34,289 nt of DNA, taken from Bacillota bacterium. Its GTDB lineage: Bacteria; Bacillota; Clostridia; Lachnospirales; Lachnospiraceae. The translations under genes and the position numbers were made by a program. The DNA is taken from assembly GCA_023402845.1 (NCBI GenBank), contig JAEYFP010000029.1:1-34289 (forward strand), given 5' to 3'. Below the pieces are notes generated by a model that was given only the letters and a program-made list of their open reading frames with translations, did no database searches and was not told where the DNA came from. Shown here piece by piece: positions 1 to 9,310 of the stretch. Every line of letters starts with the position of its first letter. Within the stretch, counting starts at the first letter, position 1.

Positions 1-1441
1 CTATAATAAAGGACGTGAGTATTTCTCCACTGACAGATGTATAATCGATAGAGGGTGACGCCTCGGTATTTGCTGTTAACGGTATGCCCTGCCTTAGTAT
101 AGTTATCTTAATTAAATTATCATTTAGTGCATCTAAATCACTTCTGATCGCTGCTCCCCTGCGGGCATCCCAGGCAAATCCAGCAACGTTTGTTACATCA
201 TTATTTGCAATGTTGGCAATATCAAGCTTGCCCAATATTGCCGCCCTAAACATTCTTATGGATTTTTGCAATTTACCGAATAATGTGGCATGATTTTCAC
301 CAGAAACTATGTCTTCTTCCACGGTTGCTTCTGGAAATGAAGTGGTACTATCTTTTGTATCGTCAGTTTTTTCGTTGATATACGCAAATATATCCATCTC
401 CTTGCCTTGCGGATCATAGGTACTTTTCGTCATATCTCCCGCCCCGGTTCCGTCAGCTCCTTTCGGGCCAATTGGTCCTTCTGGCCCTATATCACCCGTA
501 TCCCCTTTCTCTCCTTTATCACCTTTCTCCCCCTGCAACCCTCTTTCTCCGGTATCTCCTTTCGGACCTTCTGGCCCCTGTTCTCCCATATCGCCTTTAT
601 CTCCCTTCGGGCCAATTGGTCCCTCTGGCCCTATATCACCTATATCGCCTTTTTCCCCTTTGTCTCCTTTCTCCCCCTGCAACCCTCTTTCTCCGGTATC
701 ACCTTTCGGACCTACTGGCCCCTGTTCTCCTACATCTCCTTTATCCCCTTTGGGGCCGGCTGGTCCTTCTGGCCCTAAGTCGCCCTTATCTCCTTTAAGC
801 CCTTGCAACCCTCTTTCTCCGGTATCTCCCTTAGGTCCCGCAGGACCTTGCACTCCTGCATCTCCTTTATCCCCCTTCGAGCCTTTGGGACCAACAAACT
901 CTCCATTTGCAAGTTTTTGATTTAGTAATGATGCTATCTCCTGCGCCGCCTGTCCATTTTGGTTGGCATAATCACCCTGCTGTTTCGCATAATTTCCCTG
1001 GTTAACTGCATCTTCAATTTTTACCAGCGCATTTAATAACGAATTGTATTCGGGAAGGTTCTCTATCTGATCATCATTATGTACGTTTCCATCGATTTTT
1101 ACGATAAACGTCGCAGTTGTGAATGTCCTGGAACCCTGTATTAATATAATCTCACATTGTCCGTCACCCGGTACATCCTGCATTGCTTTTGTAAACTCAA
1201 ACGGGATGCTGTTATTTGCAATAGCACCGCAATCATTTAATACCTGTACACCATCCGGCCGGCTCATCCTAATTTTTGCTGATGTACCAGATGGAATTGA
1301 TAGTAAACCGCCACGGTCATTGATTATCGCTTCAAAAGGTATGGTTTCAATGCATCCCTTTTTGATGGAAATCCTTTTATTCGGCACATGATTGTCCGTA
1401 CTAAGAATTATCTGAATCGGCTTAAGTCTCAGGTTGCTCAT
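1..1441 (-). CDS. Baseplate upper protein (BppU-like) with collagen-like fibre, partial
   Basis: This open frame runs off the left edge, so at least 480 residues are present and the C-terminus is missing. The first ~120 residues look like the BppU/DUF2479 N-terminal domain of Gram-positive phage baseplates: a beta-rich region with DG..V.ND, a stretch ending in a CEIIL strand, then TTATFIVKIDGN. A short helical linker follows at ~130-180. Residues ~183-332 are collagen-like Gly-X-Y triplets (GPKGDKGD, GERGLQG), expected to trimerise into a fibre. The visible C-terminal part (~333-480) is unlike the rest and probably continues into a receptor-binding tip. The ATG at 1441 has GGAG nine bases upstream and overlaps the preceding gene by 20 bases. 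The role is host attachment at the tail tip. Baseplate assignment is fairly sure; the receptor is unknown. Confidence 0.8.
   Translation of the reverse strand, partial: MSNLRLKPIQIILSTDNHVPNKRISIKKGCIETIPFEAIINDRGGLLSIPSGTSAKIRMSRPDGVQVLNDCGAIANNSIPFEFTKAMQDVPGDGQCEIILIQGSRTFTTATFIVKIDGNVHNDDQIENLPEYNSLLNALVKIEDAVNQGNYAKQQGDYANQNGQAAQEIASLLNQKLANGEFVGPKGSKGDKGDAGVQGPAGPKGDTGERGLQGLKGDKGDLGPEGPAGPKGDKGDVGEQGPVGPKGDTGERGLQGEKGDKGEKGDIGDIGPEGPIGPKGDKGDMGEQGPEGPKGDTGERGLQGEKGDKGEKGDTGDIGPEGPIGPKGADGTGAGDMTKSTYDPQGKEMDIFAYINEKTDDTKDSTTSFPEATVEEDIVSGENHATLFGKLQKSIRMFRAAILGKLDIANIANNDVTNVAGFAWDARRGAAIRSDLDALNDNLIKITILRQGIPLTANTEASPSIDYTSVSGEILTSFII
440..893 (-). repeat. Tandem nucleotide repeats encoding collagen-like Gly-X-Y triplets
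   Basis: Within the baseplate gene the motif CCCTGCAACC (with one variant) recurs at 531, 675 and 801, so repeat units are 144 and 126 bases long. Both are multiples of 9, which preserves the Gly-X-Y register. Such arrays can lengthen or shorten by recombination or slippage and so change fibre length. The opposite strand is also open here, which only mirrors the codon pattern. Confidence 0.75.
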
Positions 1442-1616
1442 TTTCTTCATCTCCATTCTCGCCATCATCACTGTTCTCATCAATAGATAATGGTGTATCT
1501 ATGATGTGTGCAGCTGCCGCGATCAATTTACAGTTTTCAAGCCCTGTAACTGTTAATCCATTTATTAATCTGGATAGGTCAATTATTTGCTCCATGGTGT
1601 AAACAACCTTTTTCAT
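1422..1616 (-). CDS. Small acidic baseplate-region protein, unknown
   Basis: A 64-residue protein with an ATG at 1616 preceded by AAGGAGG seven bases upstream. The N-terminal half is amphipathic (MEQIIDLSRLINGL). The C-terminal third is very acidic (DENSDDGENGDEENEQ). It sits between the Tal-like gene (12 bases upstream) and the collagen-like gene, whose start it overlaps by 20 bases, so translation is probably coupled. Small proteins of no known function are common at this point in clostridial siphophages. I do not recognise a family; a minor tail component or assembly factor is an inference from position only. Confidence 0.65.
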   Translation of the reverse strand: MKKVVYTMEQIIDLSRLINGLTVTGLENCKLIAAAAHIIDTPLSIDENSDDGENGDEENEQPET

Positions 1617-1628
1617 TTTATGTCCTCC

Positions 1629-3962
1629 TTATATTTCTCCGTATCCACGGAGCGCATTTAACAATTCATTTAATTTACTTCTGACTTCCGATAAATCCGC
1701 AGAAGATGATGTATTGGAAACCGTCTTTTTTTGAGATCCGGAAGAACCAAAAAATCCAAGCGTAGAACCTGCTGGGCATAACCGTACATATTGGGACAAA
1801 ACATGGAAAGAAGTTGCACCTATTTCAAGTCCATTTATGTATTGATAATTAGTCCCACCAATACGCAGATAGTTCGAAGAGCTACCCGTGTTCATAACCA
1901 GGTAATCATTCATTTTAATATACCTGATGCTTAGTGCACCCGATGTTATACTATCTGCATTAAGATTTATTACGTTGACTTTATTTGCATCAAGTGTCCC
2001 GGCTTGTATCATGGAAGCAGTGAGATTCAAAGCACTTATCAAAGCAAAATTCAATATTCCACCTGATATTCTGTCTGCTCTCAGATACCCGGTTGTAATT
2101 TTTTCTGCTGATAATGTCCCTGTGATTATATTGGCTCCATTAATGGATGTGGATCCTGAAGCTGATAAATCATTGAATTTTACATAGCCGGTTAAGCTGA
2201 TTTGTGAAGCAACCAAACTGATCGCTCTATCTGTTAATGTAAAGTCAGAGGAGGATGAACCGCTTTTTACCAGCCATGTGATTTTATTTGCTGTCTGTTC
2301 CACCCTTGACAAATCTGTTTTTACTCCGTTGATTGATGTTGTCACACTGGAGGTAATACTTGATGCGCTCTGGCTTATAGCAGAATTCATTTGCGTTGTA
2401 GTGGAATAATTCGTGAATTTTGAATTAACCTCACTGCGGATCTGTGAGGCAGTTTGGCTGATAAGTGAGGAGTTATTTGATATTTTCCCATCGAGAGATA
2501 CTACAGAAGCCGATACTTCACTTCTGATTTCTGTTGCTGTCTGTGTAATCCTTGATGAGTTTTCAGTAATCTTCCCATCCAACGCTGTATAATTGGATTG
2601 CACCATAGCTGTTATGGCATCTGCTGTAATCCTCAATGAGGCAACTTGACTGCTCATATCTGCGTTAGTCCTGGATACTGTACCGCTGATCTCGGATGCT
2701 GTTTGACGGAATACCGATTGATACTTTGTCAGTAATCCATAGATGCCATCACTGGCCCCATATATTTCATGGGTAAATTTGCTTACCAGCTCCTCATTGT
2801 CTCTTTTATACTCTGATCGATATTTATTAACTGTATTTCCCGTCTTTCTTATCGTCTCCGAATTGTCCGTAATAGCTTCCTTGATTTCTGCAATAGTCCC
2901 TTTCAGGTCCATTAACTTTTTGCCGATTTCAATCTGCATAAACTTTTTCGTCAGGCAATTCCATTTAAAAGCAGTTACCGAAGAAAGAAGATCCACTTTT
3001 ATTTCCGGGTGCTTTATGTGCACAATATCCCCAACCTCAATTATTCCTTCCAGATGTGCTTCGAGATTATAATTGATCTGGGGGTATTGATTTGCATCCA
3101 GATACGCTATCGCTTGGCTTCTTAAATTTCCAACTACAATAGCTTGATAGGAACTTTGTGCAATAGCTAGTTTTGCTTTTTCGGTAAGTAAGTTTTCACG
3201 TGAGGCATTCAACGCAGCATTGGCATTACCTTTCTCTGTAAGCATATCTGCTATCTCATTACTTATCAGAGGGATTTGAGCCTCAATTACAGCCTTTTCT
3301 TTTAACTCTGCTTCGGATGATCCTAATTCGGATAATCTGCGCTGTAAATCAGCCTTTTCAGCCTGTATACTTGCTATGGATATATCATAAGCACTCATTT
3401 TAGCCTGAAGAGTGATTATGCTGCTCTCTAATCCGCTGACAATGGCTTCATCGTCTTCAATCTCCTCCTCCATTGCTTCAACCTGGCTAATCAAATTCTC
3501 CGGCAAATCAAATTCAATTGTCTTTTCATATACTTTAGGATAAGGACTTGCCACGGAAATATATCCTTCCGGCAGCCTAGCGTCATTGTAGCCGATGGGA
3601 ATTAGCTTCGTTACAACATCATCCCAATTTTCGGTTTTCTCGCAATTACTCATATTTTTTTTATGTGCAATCACTACTCCTCGATCTGCAGGAGAGGGAG
3701 GAAACTGCTGATAGCATAATAATGCCTTAACGGATATGATATCCCCAATCACAGGGTTATGTATCCGATATCCCTTCATTCCCGCAAGAGTGTCGACGAT
3801 TATTACATTATCCTGAATTAAAAAATCCGCATACCTAACTGATGCGGAAATTTCAATGTACTCTTCTTCATAATTCTTTGTTATAACCGCTCCTGATGGC
3901 TTTAATATTACCTCGCCATTGGTTGAGTAATTCGTATCATTTGCATTAAATACCTTTATCAT
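1629..3962 (-). CDS. Tail-associated protein (Tal), prophage endopeptidase tail family
   Basis: A 777-residue baseplate hub protein. The N-terminal ~160 residues resemble the conserved hub domain of phage minor structural/prophage endopeptidase tail proteins (VFNANDTN, then IGDIISV and PLIPIGYNDARLP-type segments). A long coiled coil occupies roughly residues 160-275 (repeated EAELKEK, EKADLQRR, TEKAKLAI patterns). A hub segment follows (EVGDIVHIKHPEI), then a fibrous Ser/Thr-rich region with repeats of TATEIRSEVSAS and TASQIRSEVNSK. The C-terminus is beta-helical in character (GTLSAEKITTGYLRADRI). An upstream GTG at 3968 is too near the ribosome binding site. The ATG at 3962 has AAGGAG nine bases upstream and makes an ATGA overlap with the Dit stop. 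I see no clear catalytic peptidase motif, so a structural role is safest. Confidence 0.8.
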   Translation of the reverse strand: MIKVFNANDTNYSTNGEVILKPSGAVITKNYEEEYIEISASVRYADFLIQDNVIIVDTLAGMKGYRIHNPVIGDIISVKALLCYQQFPPSPADRGVVIAHKKNMSNCEKTENWDDVVTKLIPIGYNDARLPEGYISVASPYPKVYEKTIEFDLPENLISQVEAMEEEIEDDEAIVSGLESSIITLQAKMSAYDISIASIQAEKADLQRRLSELGSSEAELKEKAVIEAQIPLISNEIADMLTEKGNANAALNASRENLLTEKAKLAIAQSSYQAIVVGNLRSQAIAYLDANQYPQINYNLEAHLEGIIEVGDIVHIKHPEIKVDLLSSVTAFKWNCLTKKFMQIEIGKKLMDLKGTIAEIKEAITDNSETIRKTGNTVNKYRSEYKRDNEELVSKFTHEIYGASDGIYGLLTKYQSVFRQTASEISGTVSRTNADMSSQVASLRITADAITAMVQSNYTALDGKITENSSRITQTATEIRSEVSASVVSLDGKISNNSSLISQTASQIRSEVNSKFTNYSTTTQMNSAISQSASSITSSVTTSINGVKTDLSRVEQTANKITWLVKSGSSSSDFTLTDRAISLVASQISLTGYVKFNDLSASGSTSINGANIITGTLSAEKITTGYLRADRISGGILNFALISALNLTASMIQAGTLDANKVNVINLNADSITSGALSIRYIKMNDYLVMNTGSSSNYLRIGGTNYQYINGLEIGATSFHVLSQYVRLCPAGSTLGFFGSSGSQKKTVSNTSSSADLSEVRSKLNELLNALRGYGEI

Positions 3963-4630
3963 AACCACCGACTCCTTACAATGGTTTTTACTTCGGTTAC
4001 TGTTCCGGATCCGGTAAATGATATTTTATTTAACCCAGGAGAAAACACCGGAAATTGACCTGACATTATCCTGTTTTGCAGTACATCCCCTTTTTTTGCT
4101 TCCTGCTCCTCTCCATCCAGGGATATATATCCATTGATATTACTGATCCGGCATACTTCAACATTGTTGATACTTACCACGATATACCCGGATCCATAAA
4201 TAGTCATGAGGGGAAGACAATCAACATTCCCCTGATTTATTACTTCTCTCGCTGTTGTCTCCTCTTCTCCAATTGAGTATTTATACGGCTGTACCAAAAA
4301 TATGATATTCGCTTTTCGGTATCGTATTATCCTTTCATAATCAATTTGATTAAGGATAAAGGCATCATAATATTTATCTTCCTCATTGCTTAATATTAGT
4401 TTGCCTTCCCCTTCCAGCCAGTCAACTATTTCACTGAGATCTGTATTCTTAAATCCCACCGGTATCGTTTTTTCATATGCTTTATACCCAAGTGTCTCGA
4501 CAACCGCACGATCCGCACCGTCTATTTCGATTAAATTATATCTTTTTGGTGGCTTAACAATAGGAGGAAGTTTCTCTATTATAAGCCCCATATCATCTGA
4601 GCATATTCCATTGAAAATAAAATTACTCAA
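3959..4630 (-). CDS. Distal tail protein (Dit)
   Basis: A 223-residue protein between the tape measure gene and the Tal gene, the standard position for Dit. The sequence fits the Sipho_tail family: an N-terminal strand (NFIFNGICSDDMGLI), the hub-domain stretch ETLGYKAYEKTIPVGFKN, the helix LSEIVDWLEGEGKLILS, then a beta-rich galectin-like half ending FSPGLNKISFTGSGTV. Dit forms the hexameric ring joining tail tube and baseplate. The start is a TTG with AGGAGG six bases upstream. The stop overlaps the next gene as ATGA, so Dit and Tal are translationally coupled. Confidence 0.85.
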   Translation of the reverse strand: MSNFIFNGICSDDMGLIIEKLPPIVKPPKRYNLIEIDGADRAVVETLGYKAYEKTIPVGFKNTDLSEIVDWLEGEGKLILSNEEDKYYDAFILNQIDYERIIRYRKANIIFLVQPYKYSIGEEETTAREVINQGNVDCLPLMTIYGSGYIVVSINNVEVCRISNINGYISLDGEEQEAKKGDVLQNRIMSGQFPVFSPGLNKISFTGSGTVTEVKTIVRSRWL

Positions 4631-4640
4631 GATACCCCTC

Positions 4641-7600
4641 CTATCGTTGTATCATTTTGTTTACGGTCTTTTCCACAATTGATCCGACTTTGTCTTTTTC
4701 AAGAATGACTTCTAGTTTTGTATTTTTTAATGCGGAAACAAATCGATCCTCCATCTCGGAATAATCAAAAGCAATTTGTGACGTGTTTTGTTGAAGCCTA
4801 AATTGATTACCAAATATATAATCCCTATCCCACAAATTTGATTTTACAAATTCCCTTTGGGCCGCTGAAAAACCGCCAGAAGAATCGAACACACTTTGAC
4901 TGATATTCTTTTTTATTAATTCCTGGTTTGCTACTGCTTCATCATATTTCAATGCATTATTTACTTTAAATAATCTTAAATCCTCTTCATAGGTATCCTT
5001 GGCGCTTTGGATCGCATATGCCTTTTGCTTATCAATAATGTCTTTGGCATTCTCATGTCTTTCATCAAGGGATTCTCTTTCCAAATCATGAATTTCTCCC
5101 AATTCCTCCTTCTTTTTTTCTAAGCGATCGGCAATAGCTTTCTTTTCACTTTCTAAAGATAATTCAGCATTTTCTTCTTGTTGCTTTTTTTCCTCCTCTA
5201 AGGTTTCGATTTTCGCCTTATATGCTTCATTTATCGTGTCTTTTTGCTCTTCCAGTATATTTTTTTGTAAACCTCTTTCTGTCTTAAGCCTATCACGAGC
5301 AGTTTTTTCCTCAAAGTCTGCAAGCTCCTTTTGAGCATCTAGCCTCTCTTCGGCTGTTTTGGCGGCTTCTACCTTTAAGATCAATTCCGCCCGCTTCTCC
5401 GCTTCCTCACGCGATGCAATAGCCCTGTCCTCGGCCTCTGTCTGAGCATCAATGGCATCTATTTGGTCCTGTACTTCCTTGATCGCATTATATCGATCCT
5501 CGTCAGCTAACTTCATTTTTTTAAGATATTCTTCATTGATTAGTTCTAATTTCTTTTTATGCTTTTTCTCAAGAATTTTTAACTCTTCATCTGACGCTGC
5601 CTTAATAGCTTCGGTTTGCTCCTTCTGTGCTTTATCAAGAGCCTTTTTCTCTGCCTTTTGACTTTTTTCCAGAGCTTTTTCTGACTCCTTATAGGTATCC
5701 TTTATTGCATCTATTCTATTGCTCAGACCGTTCTCAAAATCCTTATTCTGTGAATCCAATGTTTCTTTGTACTTGGACAAAAAATTATCTAATGTCCTTG
5801 TAGCAGCAGACAAATCAGAATGCTGTCCTATATATCTTAGTGTTTCTTCATAGGATGATCCCAGATCTTCTATTGCCTTTTCTGCTTTCTGAGTTTCAAC
5901 AATATTATTTCCGATTTTCTTATTAAGTTCTGTTGTCAGGTCAATCAATCTGCTCTTTTCCGATTGTTCTTTAAAGAAAGATAACTCCGATGCTGCACGA
6001 TATTTTTCATTTAATACGTCCAAATCATTTTCCAGTACTTTCCTCTCTTCAAGTAAGGCATTTAGTTCTTTTTCTTTCGCATATTTGTTTAGCGCAATTT
6101 GAGGAAGCTGATCTTTTAATGCATTTACTGTACTTAGTTCTACATGGGCTTGCACTAATTTTTCTATCTCTTCGCGTTGTTTGCTTAACGCTCCCGTCTG
6201 TTCATCGATTGTTAAATTCATTTCAGGCATAGTCTTATTAATCTGTTCTACCAATGAAATCATTTGCTGTTTCGAAATATTAGATTTATTTTCTTGGTCA
6301 CTAAGATCATATAGACTATCTACCAATTCTAATACTGCATTACTCTCATCCTTTATTGAGTTTAGTGATTTATTTCTATTCTCAATATCCTTCTGAATAG
6401 TTTCATTAATCTCTTTGTATGCATCCTTAAGTTTCTGAGTTTCATCATTTAACTTTTCAGTTTCATCCGAAGCCTCTTTTACGCTCTTTGCATAGGAGTA
6501 TAGCGCAGTGCCTGCGCCTATTGCTATACTGGCGATCGCACCAATAACATTCGCTTTACTGGCTACGTTAAATGCTGTTTGAGCAACTGTGGCGGCTTCT
6601 GTTGCTGTTTTAAGTGTTTTATAAGCCTCTACTGCATATACCACTCCATCTGCCGCTTTTTTTGTGATTATGCCTGCGGTAATCCCTTTAATCCCCGCGG
6701 TAATTGCATCCGCATGATCAATTATCCAAATAAATCCGTCCACCATTGGTTCGATAGCATCTTTCGCAAAGTCAGCGATTTTATCATCTACTTCATCAAT
6801 TTTGTTTGCAATTTTTTCAAATGCGTCCGTTACCTCCGGTGCTATGGCGGCCCCTATATTTCTTTTACTTATTTCTAACTGCTGATACAATCTTTGTAAG
6901 GCATCATCCGTTTCCCCCAGCTTATCCAGGGTTTCATTCGATAATACCGCTCCCATGTTACGCGCTTCCCGTGCAAATTCTGCTACACCGGCACTACCAA
7001 TCTGGATTAGCGGATTCAGGTCCTGCGCAGATCGCCCCAAAAGAAGCATTGCTGTGGCATCCCTTTCTGTCTCGTTAGCCATCTGGCCCAGCGCATCTAT
7101 AATTTCCCAATAGACAATATCCGATTTTCTTAGGGAACCGTCCATATTGGTAAACTCAACTTGCAGTTTTTTATACGCATTCACATAATCCTCAGTACCT
7201 TTTTGGGCACTATACATGGATTTTATTTGTTTTGCCATGCTTTTGGTTGTCGTTTCTAGGGAAACATCGGTTAATTCCTGCATATAATTCAATTCCTGAA
7301 GAGTATCCGTTGCAATTCCTGTTTGAGCTGACATAGTCAAAATATCATCCGCATAAGCAGCTGTATTTTTAACTAAGTCCACCAACTCCTCTGATACATT
7401 TTTGATGGAAGCTGCTAAAGCGGTAACCCCGGCAATAACTGCCGCACTTTTCAGATTTATCTTAAACTTCTCGCCTGCTTTTTCAGCTTCATTTCCCGCT
7501 GACTTTACTTCCTTTCCAAATCTATCTATGGAGGTTGCTGTCTGATCGGTTGACGCTTTCGCTTCCTTCAGATATTTTTCATTCTTACTAATTTCTTTAT

Positions 7601-7934
7601 TCAGGTTGTTTAATTCTGCATAGGCTGTATTTAACTTAGCCTGCCATTCTTTGGCCTGGACCGAGTTCTCTCCATATTTTTTTGTCGTTTCATCTAATGC
7701 TCCTCTTAATACCTGGAGCTTTTTATTCTGCTCTTCCTGCTGTTTTAAATAAATTTCGTTTTTAGCCCTTAGTGCTTCTAAAGAATTGGCATTCCCCTCA
7801 AATTCAACACTGAGTGCTTTTAACTCTGTTTTGTAATAAGCAGTATTTTTTCCTGCCTCCAGTATAGCCTTTTTATATTCCGCTTCTCCCTCAAGTACTA
7901 TTCTTGGCCCAATATTTGCTTTATTTTCTGCCAT
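4641..7934 (-). CDS. Tail tape measure protein
   Basis: A 1097-residue protein, mostly helical, which sets tail length and travels down the tail at ejection. Residues 1-130 are coiled coil (ALRAKNEIYLKQQEEQNKK). A hydrophobic stretch near 165-180 (SAAVIAGVTALAASI) and another near 455-480 (VIGAIASIAIGAGTALY) are typical tape-measure membrane segments. Roughly residues 690-980 form an extremely charged Lys/Glu coiled coil (EKKALDKAQKEQTEAIKAA and similar). There is no visible peptidoglycan-cleaving domain. ATG 7934 has AGGAGG seven bases upstream. The family rule of about 1.5 angstrom per residue would predict a tail of ~160 nm. It follows the chaperone gene by 10 bases. Confidence 0.9.
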   Translation of the reverse strand: MAENKANIGPRIVLEGEAEYKKAILEAGKNTAYYKTELKALSVEFEGNANSLEALRAKNEIYLKQQEEQNKKLQVLRGALDETTKKYGENSVQAKEWQAKLNTAYAELNNLNKEISKNEKYLKEAKASTDQTATSIDRFGKEVKSAGNEAEKAGEKFKINLKSAAVIAGVTALAASIKNVSEELVDLVKNTAAYADDILTMSAQTGIATDTLQELNYMQELTDVSLETTTKSMAKQIKSMYSAQKGTEDYVNAYKKLQVEFTNMDGSLRKSDIVYWEIIDALGQMANETERDATAMLLLGRSAQDLNPLIQIGSAGVAEFAREARNMGAVLSNETLDKLGETDDALQRLYQQLEISKRNIGAAIAPEVTDAFEKIANKIDEVDDKIADFAKDAIEPMVDGFIWIIDHADAITAGIKGITAGIITKKAADGVVYAVEAYKTLKTATEAATVAQTAFNVASKANVIGAIASIAIGAGTALYSYAKSVKEASDETEKLNDETQKLKDAYKEINETIQKDIENRNKSLNSIKDESNAVLELVDSLYDLSDQENKSNISKQQMISLVEQINKTMPEMNLTIDEQTGALSKQREEIEKLVQAHVELSTVNALKDQLPQIALNKYAKEKELNALLEERKVLENDLDVLNEKYRAASELSFFKEQSEKSRLIDLTTELNKKIGNNIVETQKAEKAIEDLGSSYEETLRYIGQHSDLSAATRTLDNFLSKYKETLDSQNKDFENGLSNRIDAIKDTYKESEKALEKSQKAEKKALDKAQKEQTEAIKAASDEELKILEKKHKKKLELINEEYLKKMKLADEDRYNAIKEVQDQIDAIDAQTEAEDRAIASREEAEKRAELILKVEAAKTAEERLDAQKELADFEEKTARDRLKTERGLQKNILEEQKDTINEAYKAKIETLEEEKKQQEENAELSLESEKKAIADRLEKKKEELGEIHDLERESLDERHENAKDIIDKQKAYAIQSAKDTYEEDLRLFKVNNALKYDEAVANQELIKKNISQSVFDSSGGFSAAQREFVKSNLWDRDYIFGNQFRLQQNTSQIAFDYSEMEDRFVSALKNTKLEVILEKDKVGSIVEKTVNKMIQR

Positions 7935-7944
7935 GGCTGACCTC

Positions 7945-8436
7945 CTATAATTTTAATAATGATTGTTCCTCTTCTTCTTTGATCCATCCGTTATAGGCCG
8001 CATGCTCATTATGCAGGGTGCGCAATTCTCTCACCGTCATGGCCCATACTTTTTCTTCCGGACGATTTAACACCACTGTACCGATATAAAATAAACGTTC
8101 AACATCTATAAATTCATGTTCGCCATTTGGTTTTTCTTTGGCTTGATTTCCCTTGATTTCTTTGCTTTTTATTTGTTCGATATATGTATTCAGCAATAAG
8201 ATGCTGTAGCTTTCAAGTTCATTTTCTTTGATTGCAATTATTTGCCCGGTCAAATACTTAATCAATAATTTAACCGCTGCCTCTCTCGTTTTATAATCAA
8301 AGAGCATTGAAATTACTTCAATCATAGGTAATTGCGTTTTATCCTGTATCTCATCGATTACTTCTAAAGAGTAGATCAGCTCATACCTATTATTATTTAT
8401 TTCTATTACTGGTTTGTATGGTTTTAGGTATCTCAT
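7945..8436 (-). CDS. Tail assembly chaperone
   Basis: A 163-residue protein between the major tail protein and the tape measure gene, the position of G/GT tail chaperones. It begins MRYLKPYKPVIEINNNRYEL, like many Gram-positive chaperones, and continues with a helical middle (EAAVKLLIKYLTGQ). A C-terminal part (VWAMTVRELRTLHNEHAAY) resembles the T extension that is often made by frameshift. Here both halves are in one frame, so no frameshift is needed. The ATG at 8436 follows AGGAGG closely; an in-frame ATG nine codons upstream lies inside the preceding terminator hairpin and is less likely. Function is inferred from position and composition. Confidence 0.7.
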   Translation of the reverse strand: MRYLKPYKPVIEINNNRYELIYSLEVIDEIQDKTQLPMIEVISMLFDYKTREAAVKLLIKYLTGQIIAIKENELESYSILLLNTYIEQIKSKEIKGNQAKEKPNGEHEFIDVERLFYIGTVVLNRPEEKVWAMTVRELRTLHNEHAAYNGWIKEEEEQSLLKL

Positions 8437-8445
8437 TTTACCTCC

Positions 8446-8482
8446 TAAAAAGGGAAGGAGCATATTTCACGCTCCCTCCCTT
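8446..8482 (-). terminator. Rho-independent terminator after the major tail protein gene
   Basis: On the minus strand a 12-bp stem (AAGGGAGGGAGC with GCTCCTTCCCTT, one G-U pair) with a 9-base loop is followed by five Ts. It lies just after the major tail protein gene and before the chaperone. A terminator here would let the abundant tube subunit be made in excess of downstream tail proteins. Confidence 0.85.
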
Positions 8483-8497
8483 TATCCATGTTTTGTA

Positions 8498-9307
8498 TTA
8501 TACGGTAATTATATATTCATACACCGCTATCGCTGATGCATTCTTTCCTTCCTTTACCGCTATCGCTTTAATGGCACAGGATTCAGTAATATCAATCGGC
8601 GCGGTATACTGTGTCCCGTTCTGCGGCGAAGGTGTAGTTCCATTTTTGGTGTAATAGATGGTTTCTCCATCCCCTGCCGTCAAAATAATACCCTCTGCCT
8701 GTTCCTCCGTATACGTTCCACTTTCCAGGCTTGCTTCAGGTGTGGTACAGATATCAATGATATTTGCCTTGCTGTCAATCCAAGCCTGAGCAGCTGCTTC
8801 TGAATCATAGATCCTGCGCTCTCTCCAACGTTTATCCGGAAGTACACTGATTGTTCCATTGATTGTAGGTGTCTGGAATGAAATATTCTCACCAGAAGTT
8901 GTGGCTGTCTCTCCTGACTCTGAAAAAAGCACTTTATATATCCATATGGCGATATATTTCCTCACTCCGTCAACCATCTCATATTTAACCAATCCAACAC
9001 CGACATAATTAGCTAAATCATTTGACTTATCAACGATATTTATTGATGTCTCTTCCGTTGTCACTTCATGGCCAAAAACCGTGCTGTATGCCGGTACAGG
9101 TAAGGTTGTGATACCAAGAGCAATATTTCCTTCCTTAAACTCCTTAACATATTCCGCAAGAATATTGTCACCATAGACAGGCGCCTCATTCTCGCTGATT
9201 GTAAGGTTAAGGCTTACCGCCTTTCCAAGTCGGAAACCGTTTGTATAGTTTCCTGTGGAAAGGTTTAACTTTGAAATTGTAGGGTATGCCAATCCGTAAT
9301 ATGCCAT
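8498..9307 (-). CDS. Major tail (tube) protein with C-terminal chitobiase-like domain
   Basis: A 269-residue tail tube subunit. The N-terminal ~185 residues fit the phi13-type major tail protein family (MAYYGLAYPTISKLN, KAVSLNLTISENEAPVYGD, YVGVGLVKYEMVDGVRKYIAIWIYKV). Residues ~190-269 form an added domain with the signature ETIYYTKNGTTPSPQNGTQ then DITESCAIKAIAVKEGKNAS. That matches the chitobiase/beta-hexosaminidase C-terminal (CHB_HEX_C) beta-sandwich fold. Such domains decorate the outside of the tube and may bind surfaces or glycans. ATG 9307 has GGAGG eight bases upstream, and a strong terminator follows the gene. Confidence 0.85.
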   Translation of the reverse strand: MAYYGLAYPTISKLNLSTGNYTNGFRLGKAVSLNLTISENEAPVYGDNILAEYVKEFKEGNIALGITTLPVPAYSTVFGHEVTTEETSINIVDKSNDLANYVGVGLVKYEMVDGVRKYIAIWIYKVLFSESGETATTSGENISFQTPTINGTISVLPDKRWRERRIYDSEAAAQAWIDSKANIIDICTTPEASLESGTYTEEQAEGIILTAGDGETIYYTKNGTTPSPQNGTQYTAPIDITESCAIKAIAVKEGKNASAIAVYEYIITV

Positions 9308-9310
9308 TTC

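Noticed and set aside
407..920. Plus-strand open frames rich in Pro/Ser within the collagen region
   Set aside because: They are the reverse side of the Gly-X-Y codon pattern; no ribosome binding site, and the minus frame is the known baseplate gene.
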